In this document: piece after piece, positions 41,959-51,996 of the stretch
How the letters are laid out: the number at the start of each line of letters is the position of its first letter
Numbering within the stretch: the stretch's first letter is position 1
Origin: Bacillota bacterium
GTDB lineage: Bacteria > Bacillota > Clostridia > Christensenellales > Aristaeellaceae
Length of the DNA: 64,000 bases
Direction of reading: 5' to 3'
NCBI GenBank assembly: GCA_023444095.1
Contig: JAEZRP010000022.1
Span: 1-64,000 of the forward strand
Notes under the pieces: model-generated
The model's database searches: none
Told to the model about the DNA's origin: nothing
Seen by the model: only the letters and a program-made list of their open reading frames with translations
Position numbers and translations under genes: made by a program

Positions 41959-44187
41959 TCATATCAGATTCACGGGGTTTACCTCGAGCTCCGCCCGGAC
42001 GAGCGCGCGCGGCTCCTCCGCCAGTTCGCGCATCCTTTCCGTCACCCGCCGGACGTCTCCCTTGAAGTACATCTTGAGAAAGACCTGATGCCGCGCCTCG
42101 CCCCGCAGAAGCCCGATGGGCGCCTCCACCGCGCGCATCTGGACGACATTCTTCCGCTCGCCGATCTCATCGATGAAGCGGTCGAGCTTCCCCTCGACCT
42201 CCTGCGCCGCCTGGACCGCGTCGTTCATCGCCTTCGCGGTAAACACGATCCGCGCGATGACGGTGAAGGGGGGATAAAGACCCATGCGGCGATACCGGCT
42301 CTCGCGGTTGTAGAACGCGCGGTAGTCCTGGCTGGCCGCGAGCCGGATGGCGTAGTGATCGGGGTCGTAGGTCTGCACAATCACCTTTCCAGGCGCGTCC
42401 GCGCGGCCCGCGCGGCCCGCCACCTGCGTGATGAGCTGAAAAGTGCGCTCGGTGCTCCGGTAGTCGGGCAGGTTCAGCGACATGTCCGCCGCGACCACGC
42501 CCACCAGCGTCACGTTCGGGAAATCGAGGCCCTTCGTGATCATCTGCGTGCCGACCAAGACGTTCGTCTCGCCCGCGCGGAACGCCTCGAGGATCTTCTC
42601 GTGCGCGTCCTTGCGGACGGTGGTGTCGAGGTCGAGCCGCCCGACCCGCGCGTCAGGATAGAGCGCGCGCACGGCCTCCTCCACCTTCTGCGTGCCGCTG
42701 CCAAAATACTTGATGTACTTGCTGCCGCAGCTCGGGCACGTCTTCGGCGGACGCATGACCTCGCCGCAGTAGTGACACTTGAGGAGGTCCTCCGTCTGGT
42801 GGTAGGTCAACGTCACGTCGCAGTTCGGGCACTTGACGGCCTTCCCGCACGCGCGGCAGGAGACGAACGTCGAATATCCGCGCCGGTTGATAAAGAGCAT
42901 CGCCTGATGTTCCTCGTCGAGGCAGCGGCGCAGCGCGGACTGGAGCGGTGCGCTGAAAATGGAGTGGTTGCCCTTCTCAAGCTCGCCCCGCATGTCGACG
43001 ATCTCAACTTCGGGAAGCGGCCTGTCCATGACGCGGCCCGTGAGCTCGACAAGCGTCAGCCGATTTTCCGACCTCACGCCCGGCATGGCGCGCATGTAGG
43101 TCGCGACCGAGGGCGTCGCAGAGCCGAGGATCAGGACCGCGCCCGATGCTTGCGCCCGCTCCGCCGCCACCTCGCGCGCGTCGTAGCGAGGCCTCTTGTC
43201 GGACTGATATGTATGCTCGTGCTCCTCGTCCACCACGATGACGCCGATGTCCTTTGCCGGGGCGAAGATGGCGGAGCGCGCACCGATCACCACGCGTGCT
43301 TCCCCCGAACGGATGCGCCGCCACTCGTCGAACCGCTCGCCCTTGGAAAGCCCGGAATGCAGAACCGCCGCGTCCGCGCCGAAGCGCGCGTGAAACCAGC
43401 GGACCATCTGGGGCGTGAGCGCGATTTCCGGCACGAGCACGATGGCGGCCTTGCCCATCTCGAGCGCGCGCCGGACGACGCGGATGTAGACCTCCGTCTT
43501 TCCGCTGCCCGTGACGCCGTGGAGCAGGAACCGCCCGCCGCCCTCTTCGAGCGCGCGTCCGATCTCGCCGAGCGCCCGCGTCTGCTCGGGCATCAGGATG
43601 GGGTCGTCGTCCCCGTCCGGGATTTTGAGTGCCGTGGGCGTCCGTCTCACTTCGGCGTCGTACGCGCGCACGATGCCCTTCTGTGCGAGCGCGCGGATCG
43701 CCTGCGCGAATTCGGGGTGCTTCGCGGATTCGATCTCGCCCTTTTCGAGAAGCGCGATCAGCTCAAGCTGCCTCTTCGAGCGCGCATTCGCCTTGAATGC
43801 CGCGAGCACAACTGGATCTGCCGCGAGTGCCACCCGCCGCACCGTCTTTTCCCGCACGCGCGCGCCGCGCATTTCGGCGGGAATCATGAGCCGCAGAGCG
43901 TCCACGAGGTTGCACAGATAGCGATCCCTGATCCACACCGCCAGCGCCATCTGCTCCGGCAAAATCACCGGATACGGCTGAACGAGCCGCCTGACCGGCT
44001 TGATCTTCTCGGGCGGGAGCGCCGTCTCGTCCGAGAGCGACACCACGAAGCCGTCGATGGTGCGCGGCCCGAACGGCACCGCGACCTGATGCCCCGGCAG
44101 GAGCGCCATCTCATCCGGCACGGCGTAGGTGAACAGCCGGTCGATCTCGCTCGCCGAGAGATCGACGATGACGTTCGCGTAGCGCAT
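41959..44187 (-). CDS. priA: Primosomal replication restart helicase PriA
   Basis: Superfamily 2 helicase restarting stalled forks, 742 residues. It has an N-terminal DNA-binding region (YANVIVDLSASEIDRLFTYAVP), Walker A GVTGSGKTEVY, motif II VVDEEHEHTY, and a Cys-rich zinc module (CRACGKAVKCPNCD and CHYCGEVM, CPSCGS) inserted between helicase motifs. GTQMITKGLDFPNVTLVG and QVAGRAGRAD are motifs V and VI. The start overlaps the coaBC stop by one base. Confidence 0.96.
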   Translation of the reverse strand: MRYANVIVDLSASEIDRLFTYAVPDEMALLPGHQVAVPFGPRTIDGFVVSLSDETALPPEKIKPVRRLVQPYPVILPEQMALAVWIRDRYLCNLVDALRLMIPAEMRGARVREKTVRRVALAADPVVLAAFKANARSKRQLELIALLEKGEIESAKHPEFAQAIRALAQKGIVRAYDAEVRRTPTALKIPDGDDDPILMPEQTRALGEIGRALEEGGGRFLLHGVTGSGKTEVYIRVVRRALEMGKAAIVLVPEIALTPQMVRWFHARFGADAAVLHSGLSKGERFDEWRRIRSGEARVVIGARSAIFAPAKDIGVIVVDEEHEHTYQSDKRPRYDAREVAAERAQASGAVLILGSATPSVATYMRAMPGVRSENRLTLVELTGRVMDRPLPEVEIVDMRGELEKGNHSIFSAPLQSALRRCLDEEHQAMLFINRRGYSTFVSCRACGKAVKCPNCDVTLTYHQTEDLLKCHYCGEVMRPPKTCPSCGSKYIKYFGSGTQKVEEAVRALYPDARVGRLDLDTTVRKDAHEKILEAFRAGETNVLVGTQMITKGLDFPNVTLVGVVAADMSLNLPDYRSTERTFQLITQVAGRAGRADAPGKVIVQTYDPDHYAIRLAASQDYRAFYNRESRYRRMGLYPPFTVIARIVFTAKAMNDAVQAAQEVEGKLDRFIDEIGERKNVVQMRAVEAPIGLLRGEARHQVFLKMYFKGDVRRVTERMRELAEEPRALVRAELEVNPVNLI

Positions 44188-45374
44188 CAGGGAAGGCGCA
44201 GAACCGCGTCGAGGATGGCGTCCGCCGCCTCGCGCTTCGTCATGAGGGGAAGTTCCTCCGCGCGGTCGGCGGTGACGATGGTGATCCGGTTCGTGTCGAC
44301 GTTGAAGCCCGCGTCCGGCCGGGTCACGTCGTTTGCGACCACGATATCCGAGTTCTTCTTTTTCATTTTCGCCCGCGCGTTCTCGATCACGTCGTTCGTC
44401 TCCGCCGCGAACGTCACCATGATCTGCCCGGGCCGTTTGCGCCTCCCAAGCTCCGCCGCGGTGTCCGTGGTTTGTCTGAGCCGCAGCGTCAACCCGTCCG
44501 AGCCGTTTTTCTTGATCTTTTTCTCAGCCACCGTCTCGGGCGTGAAATCGGCGGGCGCGGCGGCCTGAATGACGACGTCCGCGCCTTCGCCCAGCGCGAG
44601 CACCCGTTCGCACAGCTCCGCGGAGGATTGAATCCGCACGGTCTCCACACCGGCGGGCGGCTCGAGGGAGACTGGCCCAGTTACGAGCGTGACAATCGCG
44701 CCCCTGTCGCGCGCGGCCTCCGCGATCGCGTAGCCCATTTTGCCGGAGGAGCGGTTGGTGATGTAGCGGACGGGATCGATCATCTCGACGGTCGGCCCCG
44801 CCGTCACGAGCACGCGCTTCCCGGAAAAGTCAGCGCGGCGCGCAAAGATCGCCTCGATGGCCTCGACGATCTCGGCGGGCTCGGACATCCTTCCCACGTC
44901 GTCGTCTCCGCAGGCGAGAAGCCCGCTCTCGGGCCCCACGGTGATCACGCCGCGCGCGCGCAGCGTCTTTATGTTCTCCCGGCAGGCCGCGTTTTTCCAC
45001 ATCCGGGCATTCATCGCGGGCGCGAGAAGAACGGGGCATGTGACCGCCGCGGCGGTGGTCGTAACGAGGTCGTCCGCGATCCCGGCGGCCATTTTCCCGA
45101 TGAAGTTGAACGTCGCGGGCGCGACGACAAACGCGTCCGCCCAGCGCGCGATGCCGATGTGGTCCATCTCAAACTCACGGGCGAACTGGTCGACGTACGC
45201 GCGGCTGCCGCTCAGCGTCTCAAGCGTGAGCGGCTGTATGAACTTCGTCGCGTTCTCGGACATCACGATGCGCACCTCGCAGCCGCGCTTTTTCAGGCGG
45301 CTCGTGAGCTCCGCGGCCTTGTACGCAGCGATTCCGCCGGTCACGCCGATCGCGATCCTTTTTCCCTCAAGCAT
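44187..45374 (-). CDS. coaBC: Bifunctional phosphopantothenoylcysteine decarboxylase / phosphopantothenate-cysteine ligase
   Basis: Two steps of coenzyme A synthesis, 395 residues. The N-terminal flavoprotein CoaC domain (GVTGGIAAYKAAELTSRLKK, ATFNFIGKMAAGIADDL, PAMNARMW) is joined to the CoaB ligase (VLVTAGPTVEMIDPVRYITNRSSGKMGYAIAEAA, VANDVTRPDAGFNVDTN). The length and domain order are standard. A hairpin separates it from rpoZ upstream. Confidence 0.96.
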   Translation of the reverse strand: MLEGKRIAIGVTGGIAAYKAAELTSRLKKRGCEVRIVMSENATKFIQPLTLETLSGSRAYVDQFAREFEMDHIGIARWADAFVVAPATFNFIGKMAAGIADDLVTTTAAAVTCPVLLAPAMNARMWKNAACRENIKTLRARGVITVGPESGLLACGDDDVGRMSEPAEIVEAIEAIFARRADFSGKRVLVTAGPTVEMIDPVRYITNRSSGKMGYAIAEAARDRGAIVTLVTGPVSLEPPAGVETVRIQSSAELCERVLALGEGADVVIQAAAPADFTPETVAEKKIKKNGSDGLTLRLRQTTDTAAELGRRKRPGQIMVTFAAETNDVIENARAKMKKKNSDIVVANDVTRPDAGFNVDTNRITIVTADRAEELPLMTKREAADAILDAVLRLP

Positions 45375-45407
45375 TCCATTTCCTCCGGGTCAATTGTACT
45401 GCAAACA

Positions 45408-45431
45408 AGCGAAAACCGAATGATTTTCGCT
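45408..45431. terminator. Hairpin between rpoZ and coaBC
   Basis: AGCGAAAA and TTTTCGCT pair around an 8-base loop. On the minus strand TTGTTTG follows. It is a weak terminator or attenuator inside the gene run. Confidence 0.45.
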
Positions 45432-45455
45432 CGTCGCTGCGCACGTTTTCTTTCT

Positions 45456-45677
45456 TCACCGCAAAAGTGGGTCGTCTTCCTCCTCAGGCCTCGAAAAGGC
45501 GATCAGTCCGCGCCGGATCTCCTCGATGGCGATCGAGAGGGGTTTGATCTCCTTGGTGTCGATGAGCGGCATCGCGCCTCCGATCAGCTCGCGCGCGCGC
45601 TTGGAAGCCTCCACGGCCAAAGTGTATCTGCAATCAACCTTTTGAAGAAGCTCGCCGATCGGCGGATCAATCATCAT
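45456..45677 (-). CDS. rpoZ: DNA-directed RNA polymerase omega subunit
   Basis: 73 residues, the short Firmicute omega. IDPPIGELLQKVDCRYTLAVEASKRARELI is the conserved helix pair, followed by IKPLSIAIEEIRRGLI. It overlaps the gmk 3' end by 11 bases, with GGGAGGAAACGGAC before the first ATG; a second ATG follows directly. The gmk-rpoZ-coaBC-priA order is typical for Firmicutes. Confidence 0.95.
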   Translation of the reverse strand: MMIDPPIGELLQKVDCRYTLAVEASKRARELIGGAMPLIDTKEIKPLSIAIEEIRRGLIAFSRPEEEDDPLLR

Positions 45678-46332
45678 GTCCGTTTCCTCCCATAGTCAAA
45701 GAGTCGGTGAGTTCATCCAGAAACGCGGTATTCCGCCTGACTTCGAGGCGGCTCGCCCGGATGATGGCGTATACCTCGTCGGCCGCGATCTCAAGCGCGT
45801 TCTCGACGACGTTCCAATCCTGGTGAATGATTAAGTAATCGTACCCGTACGCCTGCCTGATTTCGCCTGCCGCGTTTCCGAGGCGCACCCGAATGGCCTC
45901 CTCGGTCTCGGTGTGGCGGTTCCTCAGGCGCTTCTCGATGTTCTCGCGGCTCGGGGGGCTCACAAAAATGCCCTTGACGAGCGCGGGATACTGCTTTTTC
46001 GCCTGCGCGCAGCCCTGAACGTCGATCTCGAGGATGAGGTCGCGGCCCTTTGACAGCTCGTCCATGACCACGGACTTCAGCGTCCCGTAGCGGTCCTGAT
46101 GGACGCTCGCCCACTCGAAGAACCCACCCTCCGCGATCAGCCGGTCGAACTCCCCGTCGGAAACGAAGTGATAGTCGACGCCCGCGACCTCGCCCGCGCG
46201 CCGCTTTCGCGTCGTGCAGCTCACGGAGATCCCGACGTCGGGGTGCTTCTCGAGCAGCCTTTTGACGATCATCGATTTTCCGGCGCCCGCCGGACCCGAA
46301 ATCACAAATAGAGATCCGCTGGCCAATGGCAT
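45667..46332 (-). CDS. gmk: Guanylate kinase
   Basis: Phosphorylates GMP to GDP, 221 residues if started at ATG 46332. P-loop SGPAGAGKSMIVKRLL, SCTTRKRRAGEVAGVDYHFVS (GMP binding) and LEIDVQGCAQAKKQYP are present. The start is uncertain: ATG 46332 gives the usual N-terminus but has GGAGGG only one or two bases away; a GTG at 46362 overlaps the yicC stop as GTGA and would add ten residues. Both fit this genome's habits. Confidence 0.93.
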   Translation of the reverse strand: MPLASGSLFVISGPAGAGKSMIVKRLLEKHPDVGISVSCTTRKRRAGEVAGVDYHFVSDGEFDRLIAEGGFFEWASVHQDRYGTLKSVVMDELSKGRDLILEIDVQGCAQAKKQYPALVKGIFVSPPSRENIEKRLRNRHTETEEAIRVRLGNAAGEIRQAYGYDYLIIHQDWNVVENALEIAADEVYAIIRASRLEVRRNTAFLDELTDSLTMGGNGHDD

Positions 46333-46358
46333 TCCCTCCGTCAAATTGGTCAGGCGCT

Positions 46359-47222
<864 letters not shown>

Positions 47223-47254
47223 ATCCTCACCCCCCGACTGATATCCAATATATA

Positions 47255-47260
47255 ATTATA
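47255..47260 (-). promoter_or_regulatory. Possible -10 box of the yicC-gmk-rpoZ transcript
   Basis: TATAAT on the minus strand, 33 bases before the yicC start, in a short AT-rich stretch. The expected -35 position (GTGCGG) is poor, so the assignment rests on the -10 only. Confidence 0.35.
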
Positions 47261-47306
47261 TCATATTTTTGCCGTTCCCGCACGGCTTGCACGAAATTTA
47301 ATGGCG

Positions 47307-49280
47307 TCATTCGAGCATTTTCAAGAACGCATCCTCGCCGATCACGGGAATGCCCAGCTCCCGCGCGCGCTGGAGTTTGCTGCCCGCGCTCTCGCCCGCG
47401 ACCACGAGGTTTGTCTTTTTGGACACGCTCCCCGCCGCCTTTCCGCCGCGCTCGGCGACGGCGCGCTCGGCGTCCGCGCGCGTGATCGCGGAAAGAGAGC
47501 CGGTCAGAACGACCGTCATGCCGGAAAAGACGCCGCTTGCGGTCTTTGTCTCCCATGCGGGCACGACGCCCGCCTGAAGCAGGCGATCGACGAGCGCGTT
47601 GTTCGCGGAATCCTCAAAGAAGGATACGATGGAGTCCGCGACGATGTCGCCGACCTCCTCGATCCCGACGAGCGCCTCCCGCGCCGCACTTCGCAGCGCG
47701 TCCACCGAGCCGAAGCGCGCCGCCAGATCGCGCGCGGTCTTGATGCCCACGTTTGGGATGCCGATGGCATAGATGAACGAATCGAGCCTGCATGCCTTGC
47801 TCTTCTCGATGGCGGCAATCAGGTTTTCGGCCTTCTTCTCCGCAAACCGCTCGAGCGAGACGAGCTGTTCCTTCCGGAGCGCGTAGAGATCGCTCGCCTC
47901 CCTGACGAGGCCCGCGTCGACGAGCTGCTCCGCCGTCTTCTCGGAGAAGGTGTCGATGTCCATGGCGTTTCTGCCCGCGAAGTGGTCGAGCCGCGCGACG
48001 ATCTGCGGCCTGCAGCCCTCGCGGTTCGGGCAAAACAGATTCGCGCCGCGCTCGATCACCTGCGCGCCGCACGCCGGGCAGATTTCGGGCTTTTCGATCT
48101 CGCGCTCTCCTTCGTCGAAGGCCTCCACGCGGCCCATGATCTCGGGAATCACCTCGTTCGAGCGCCTGATCCATACCTTTGCGCCCACCTTCACGCGCTT
48201 TCTCAGGATATCGCCGTAGTTGTTGAGCGTGGCGCGCCGCACCGTCGCCCCCGCGAGCTCCACGGGCGAAACGAACGCCAGCGGCGTGAGCTTTCCGGTT
48301 CTCCCGACCTGCCAGATCGCGTCCTCGACGGTGGTCGTGCGCTCCTCGGCCTCGAACTTGTAGGCGACCGCCCAGCGCGGGAACTTGTCCGTGTAGCCCA
48401 TGATGGCGCGCGTCTGGAAGTCCGTCACCTCGATCACCGCGCCGTCGATCATGTAGTCGAGCTCGCCGCGCGCTTCCTCGATTTTGTCAACCGCCGCGTT
48501 GATTTCGCCGACCGTCGCGGCGTAGAGCTCGCAGCCCGAGACCGGGAAGCGGTTCTCCACGAGGAAATCCATCATTTCCTTCTGATCCCTGAAGGAGGTT
48601 CCTTCGATGTAGCCTACATCGTAGAAACACACGTCGAGCCTGCGCGACGCGGTCACGGCGGGATTGAGGTTGCGGATCGCGCCCGCGGCGGCGTTGCGGG
48701 GATTCTTGAAGGGCTCCTCTGCCGTCTCGTTGAGTTGATTGAGCGTCGAAATTTTCATGAAGCACTCGCCGTGCACCTCGAACTTCCCCCTGTAGGGAAC
48801 AGACAGCGGGATCGAACGGATGGTCATGACCTGCGGGAGCACCATCTCGCCCGTCACGCCGTTTCCGCGCGTCGCGGCGGTTGTGAGGTTGCCATCCTCG
48901 TACGTGAGGTTGATCGTCAGTCCGTCGAACTTGTGCTCCACGACGTAGGACAGTTCGGGCAAGTTGGCGCCCCCCGCGACGGCCTCCGCGCGCAGCCTCT
49001 CCGCGCGCCTGACCCACTCCGCGAGCGCCTCCTTCGATTGCGACTTGTCCATCGACCACAGCCGCGCGATGTGCGTGTGCGGCTGAAACGAGGAGAGCGG
49101 CTCCGCGCCGACGCGCCTCGTGGGCGAGTCGGGCAGAACGATGCCCGTCTCGGCCTCCAGCGCCCGCAACGCGTCGTAAAGCGCGTCCCATTCCGCGTCC
49201 GACATGGCGGAATCCGAGAGGGTGTAATACCGATACGACGCATCATTAATTTGATCCACAAGCGCGCGCATCTTTTCCAT
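47307..49280 (-). CDS. ligA: NAD-dependent DNA ligase
   Basis: 657 residues, slightly under the usual 670. The adenylation domain has EHKFDGLTI with the nucleophile Lys, RGNGVTGE and IDGAVIEV. An OB fold, a zinc finger (CPACGAQVIERGANLFCPNREGC), HhH repeats and the C-terminal BRCT domain (GVFSGMTVVLTGSL) follow. ATG 49280 is chosen for GGAGGAATCGTT upstream. In KFDG, Phe replaces the usual Leu/Met/Val, a minor change. It lies 16 bases after pcrA. Confidence 0.95.
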   Translation of the reverse strand: MEKMRALVDQINDASYRYYTLSDSAMSDAEWDALYDALRALEAETGIVLPDSPTRRVGAEPLSSFQPHTHIARLWSMDKSQSKEALAEWVRRAERLRAEAVAGGANLPELSYVVEHKFDGLTINLTYEDGNLTTAATRGNGVTGEMVLPQVMTIRSIPLSVPYRGKFEVHGECFMKISTLNQLNETAEEPFKNPRNAAAGAIRNLNPAVTASRRLDVCFYDVGYIEGTSFRDQKEMMDFLVENRFPVSGCELYAATVGEINAAVDKIEEARGELDYMIDGAVIEVTDFQTRAIMGYTDKFPRWAVAYKFEAEERTTTVEDAIWQVGRTGKLTPLAFVSPVELAGATVRRATLNNYGDILRKRVKVGAKVWIRRSNEVIPEIMGRVEAFDEGEREIEKPEICPACGAQVIERGANLFCPNREGCRPQIVARLDHFAGRNAMDIDTFSEKTAEQLVDAGLVREASDLYALRKEQLVSLERFAEKKAENLIAAIEKSKACRLDSFIYAIGIPNVGIKTARDLAARFGSVDALRSAAREALVGIEEVGDIVADSIVSFFEDSANNALVDRLLQAGVVPAWETKTASGVFSGMTVVLTGSLSAITRADAERAVAERGGKAAGSVSKKTNLVVAGESAGSKLQRARELGIPVIGEDAFLKMLE

Positions 49281-49296
49281 AACGATTCCTCCGCTG

Positions 49297-51510
49297 CTAT
49301 TTATGCATCCGGACAATCGGCGCGGCGTTTGCCGCGAAGATCTTCACCGATCCCGAATCGAAGCTGATCCTGACCCGCTGGGATGCGCCCGTGCCCGTGA
49401 TCTCCTCCACCGTCCCCGTGCCGAACATCCGGTGAAGCACACGGTCGCCCGGGGAGAAGATGGTCTGCGGCGCGGCGGGCTGCTCCGGCCGCTCGAAGCC
49501 GCGCTGGACGCCGGGGACGCCGAACTCGCCGGATCCGTTCGTTCGCACACGCATCGACGCGCTCGGCGGCGGCACCCTCGCGCCCGCCTGCTGCCTGCCG
49601 GTTTGGAGAAGCCGCGACGGGATCTCGCCCACGAAGCGCGAGATCGGGTTCGCCTGCCGCGCGTTGTAGAGCATGCGCGAGCGGGCGTGCGTCATCCAAA
49701 GCCGCTTGCGCGCGCGGGTGATTCCCACGTAGCAGAGCCGACGCTCCTCCTCGAGCTGATCGTCGTCAAACAGCGCGCGTGTGATGGGGAACACCCCCTC
49801 CTCGCAGCCCGCGAGGAACACGCAGTCGAACTCGAGGCCCTTTGCGGAGTGGAGCGTCATGAGCGTCACAGCGCCGCCGCGCTCGTCCATGGAGTCGGTG
49901 TCCGTGACCAGCGCGACGTTCTCCAGAAAGTCCGTCACGCCCCCGTCCGGGTTTTGTTCCTCGAACTCGCGCACCGCGCCCTCGAGCTCGCGGATGTTCT
50001 CGATCCGCGCCTCGTTCTCGTCGCTCTTGACCGCCTCGAGCGCGCGCACGTAGCCCGTCTTTTCGATCACCGCCGCGAGAAATTCGGACGGCCTCGACTC
50101 GTACAGCGCCTCGGTGAGATCGATCATGATCTCCGCGAACTGGGAAACCATCATCTTCGCCCGCGCGTTCAGCGGCGCGTTCTCGGCGTCGAGCGCGGCG
50201 GAGAGGAGCGGCATCTCCCCCTCCCGCGCATACTGCGCGAGCGACTCGATCGTGGTCTCCCCGATCCCGCGCTTGGGCTCGTTGATGATCCGCCGCGCGG
50301 ACACGTCGTCGTCGGGGTTCACGAGCACGCGCATATAGGCGATCAGGTCCTTGACCTCCTTGCGGTCGTAGAACTTGAGCCCGCCGTACACCCGGTACGC
50401 CACGCCCGCGCGCACGAACGCCTCTTCCAGCACGCGCGACTGGCCGTTCGTGCGGTAGAGAACCGCGATGTCCCCCGCGCGCATGCCCTCGCGTTCGAGC
50501 CGTCCGACCATCCCGGAAATGTATGCCGCCTCGTCCCGCTCGTCGAGCGCGTCGTAAACGGCGATCCGCTCGCCCGCGTCGGCCTCGGTCCAGAGCGCCT
50601 TCTCCTTGCGCCCCTCGTTGTGCGCGATCACCTGGTTCGCGGCGTCGAGGATGTTCCCGGTCGAGCGGTAGTTCTGTTCGAGCTTGATGACCCGCGCCGT
50701 CGGGAAGTCCTTCTCGAACTCCAGTATGTTCCTGATGTCCGCGCCGCGCCAGCCGTAAATGGACTGGTCGTCGTCGCCCACCACGCACAGGTTTTGCTTG
50801 TCCCCCGCGAGGATGCGCACAAGCTCGTACTGCGCGAGGTTCGTATCCTGGTACTCGTCTACCAGTATGTACTGAAACTTGTCCCGGTAGTAGTCGAGCA
50901 CCGGCGGATTTTCAGCGAGGAGCTCCAAAGTCCTGATGATAAGGTCGTCGAAGTCGAGGGCGTTATTGGCCCTGACCGTCCTTTCGTAGAGCTCGTAGGC
51001 TTCGAATAATTTGCGGTTTCGGAAGTCGTCCCCCGCCTCCTTGAGCCAGTCCTTCGGCGAGAGCATCTTGTTCTTGGCGTCCGAGATCACGGAGCGCAGA
51101 AGCTTCGGCGGGAAATCCTTCTCCCCGAGGTTCAGCTCCTTGCACACGGCCTTCAGGACCGTCATCTTGTCGTCGTCGTCGTAGATGGCGAACGCGCGCT
51201 TGTAGCCGAGCTTCTCGATGTCCCTGCGCAGGATGCGCGCACAGGAGGAATGGAACGTGGAAATCCACGCGTCCTCCGCCGCCCCGCCGGTGAGAACCCG
51301 AACGCGCTCAGCCATCTCGCGCGCCGCCTTGTTTGTAAACGTGATCGCGAGGATGCGCCATGGAGGAACGCCCTTCTCCATGATGTGGGCGATCCGGTAG
51401 GTGAGAACCCGCGTCTTTCCGCTACCCGCGCCCGCGAGCACGAGAAGCGGCCCCTCCGTGTGAAGGACGGCCTCCCGCTGGGGCGCGTTCAGCCGGTTTA
51501 AATCAATCAT
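49297..51510 (-). CDS. pcrA: ATP-dependent DNA helicase PcrA/UvrD
   Basis: Superfamily 1A 3'-5' helicase for repair and for removing RNA polymerase or RecA, 737 residues. It shows the Q motif LNAPQREAV, Walker A GAGSGKTR, motif II VDEYQDTN, GDDDQSIYGWRGA, EQNYRST, TLHSAKGLEFD and VGITRARKRL. The C-terminal tail with DRVLHRMFGTGTVEEITG is the PcrA-type RNA-polymerase-interacting domain. The start overlaps the yerC stop by 8 bases. Confidence 0.96.
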   Translation of the reverse strand: MIDLNRLNAPQREAVLHTEGPLLVLAGAGSGKTRVLTYRIAHIMEKGVPPWRILAITFTNKAAREMAERVRVLTGGAAEDAWISTFHSSCARILRRDIEKLGYKRAFAIYDDDDKMTVLKAVCKELNLGEKDFPPKLLRSVISDAKNKMLSPKDWLKEAGDDFRNRKLFEAYELYERTVRANNALDFDDLIIRTLELLAENPPVLDYYRDKFQYILVDEYQDTNLAQYELVRILAGDKQNLCVVGDDDQSIYGWRGADIRNILEFEKDFPTARVIKLEQNYRSTGNILDAANQVIAHNEGRKEKALWTEADAGERIAVYDALDERDEAAYISGMVGRLEREGMRAGDIAVLYRTNGQSRVLEEAFVRAGVAYRVYGGLKFYDRKEVKDLIAYMRVLVNPDDDVSARRIINEPKRGIGETTIESLAQYAREGEMPLLSAALDAENAPLNARAKMMVSQFAEIMIDLTEALYESRPSEFLAAVIEKTGYVRALEAVKSDENEARIENIRELEGAVREFEEQNPDGGVTDFLENVALVTDTDSMDERGGAVTLMTLHSAKGLEFDCVFLAGCEEGVFPITRALFDDDQLEEERRLCYVGITRARKRLWMTHARSRMLYNARQANPISRFVGEIPSRLLQTGRQQAGARVPPPSASMRVRTNGSGEFGVPGVQRGFERPEQPAAPQTIFSPGDRVLHRMFGTGTVEEITGTGASQRVRISFDSGSVKIFAANAAPIVRMHK

Positions 51511-51808
51511 TCTTGCCTTCCTTTGATATTTTGTCGATCACGGACATGTACCCGCCCGCGCCGTAGGCGAGCGAACGGTTCACCCGCCCGATGGTCGCGG
51601 TGGAGACGCCCGTCCTTTCCACAATCTCGTTGTAGGTCACCTTATCCTTTAAAAGCATCGCGACCTCCAGCCGCTGCGAAAGATCGCGAATCTCGCGCAC
51701 CGTCAGAAGATCCTCCATGAAGCGGTAGCACTCCTCTTCGTTCTCGAGCGAGAGAAGCGCCTTTGCGAGCAGATCGGTCGCCGGACTCTTCAGGCGCGAC
51801 GTGTACAT
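51503..51808 (-). CDS. YerC/YecD family TrpR-like DNA-binding protein
   Basis: 101 residues with a TrpR-type helix-turn-helix (LLTVREIRDLSQRLEVAMLL, YNEIVERTGVSTATIGRVNRSL). Homologues commonly sit just upstream of pcrA and ligA in Firmicutes, as here. The target genes are not known to me. It is transcribed from the promoter at 51850-51879. Confidence 0.9.
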   Translation of the reverse strand: MYTSRLKSPATDLLAKALLSLENEEECYRFMEDLLTVREIRDLSQRLEVAMLLKDKVTYNEIVERTGVSTATIGRVNRSLAYGAGGYMSVIDKISKEGKND

Positions 51809-51849
51809 ATTGCCATCTCCTTTGCTTTCGCGCGTTAAGGCGCAATCAC

Positions 51850-51879
51850 ATTATAGCCCCAACGCGCGGGTTCCGTCAA
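51850..51879 (-). promoter_or_regulatory. Promoter of yerC-pcrA-ligA
   Basis: On the minus strand TTGACG (51879-51874), an 18-base spacer and TATAAT (51855-51850), 42 bases before the yerC start. The divergent ugp-like operon begins at 51997; I see no convincing forward promoter in the 51880-51996 gap. Confidence 0.8.
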
Positions 51880-51996
51880 GCGCGCGCGGGTCGCATTCCC
51901 GTCACATTTTACTTTTACCGTACAACCGCCGTATTCGTCTCTGACAGCCTTATCGTACCATCTGCATGAAGACATGACCGAAGCGAGGAATGCGAA

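Noticed and set aside
47301..49367. A 688-codon plus-strand open frame antisense to ligA
   Set aside because: Shadow of ligA; no homology-like motifs and Arg/His/Asp-rich composition.
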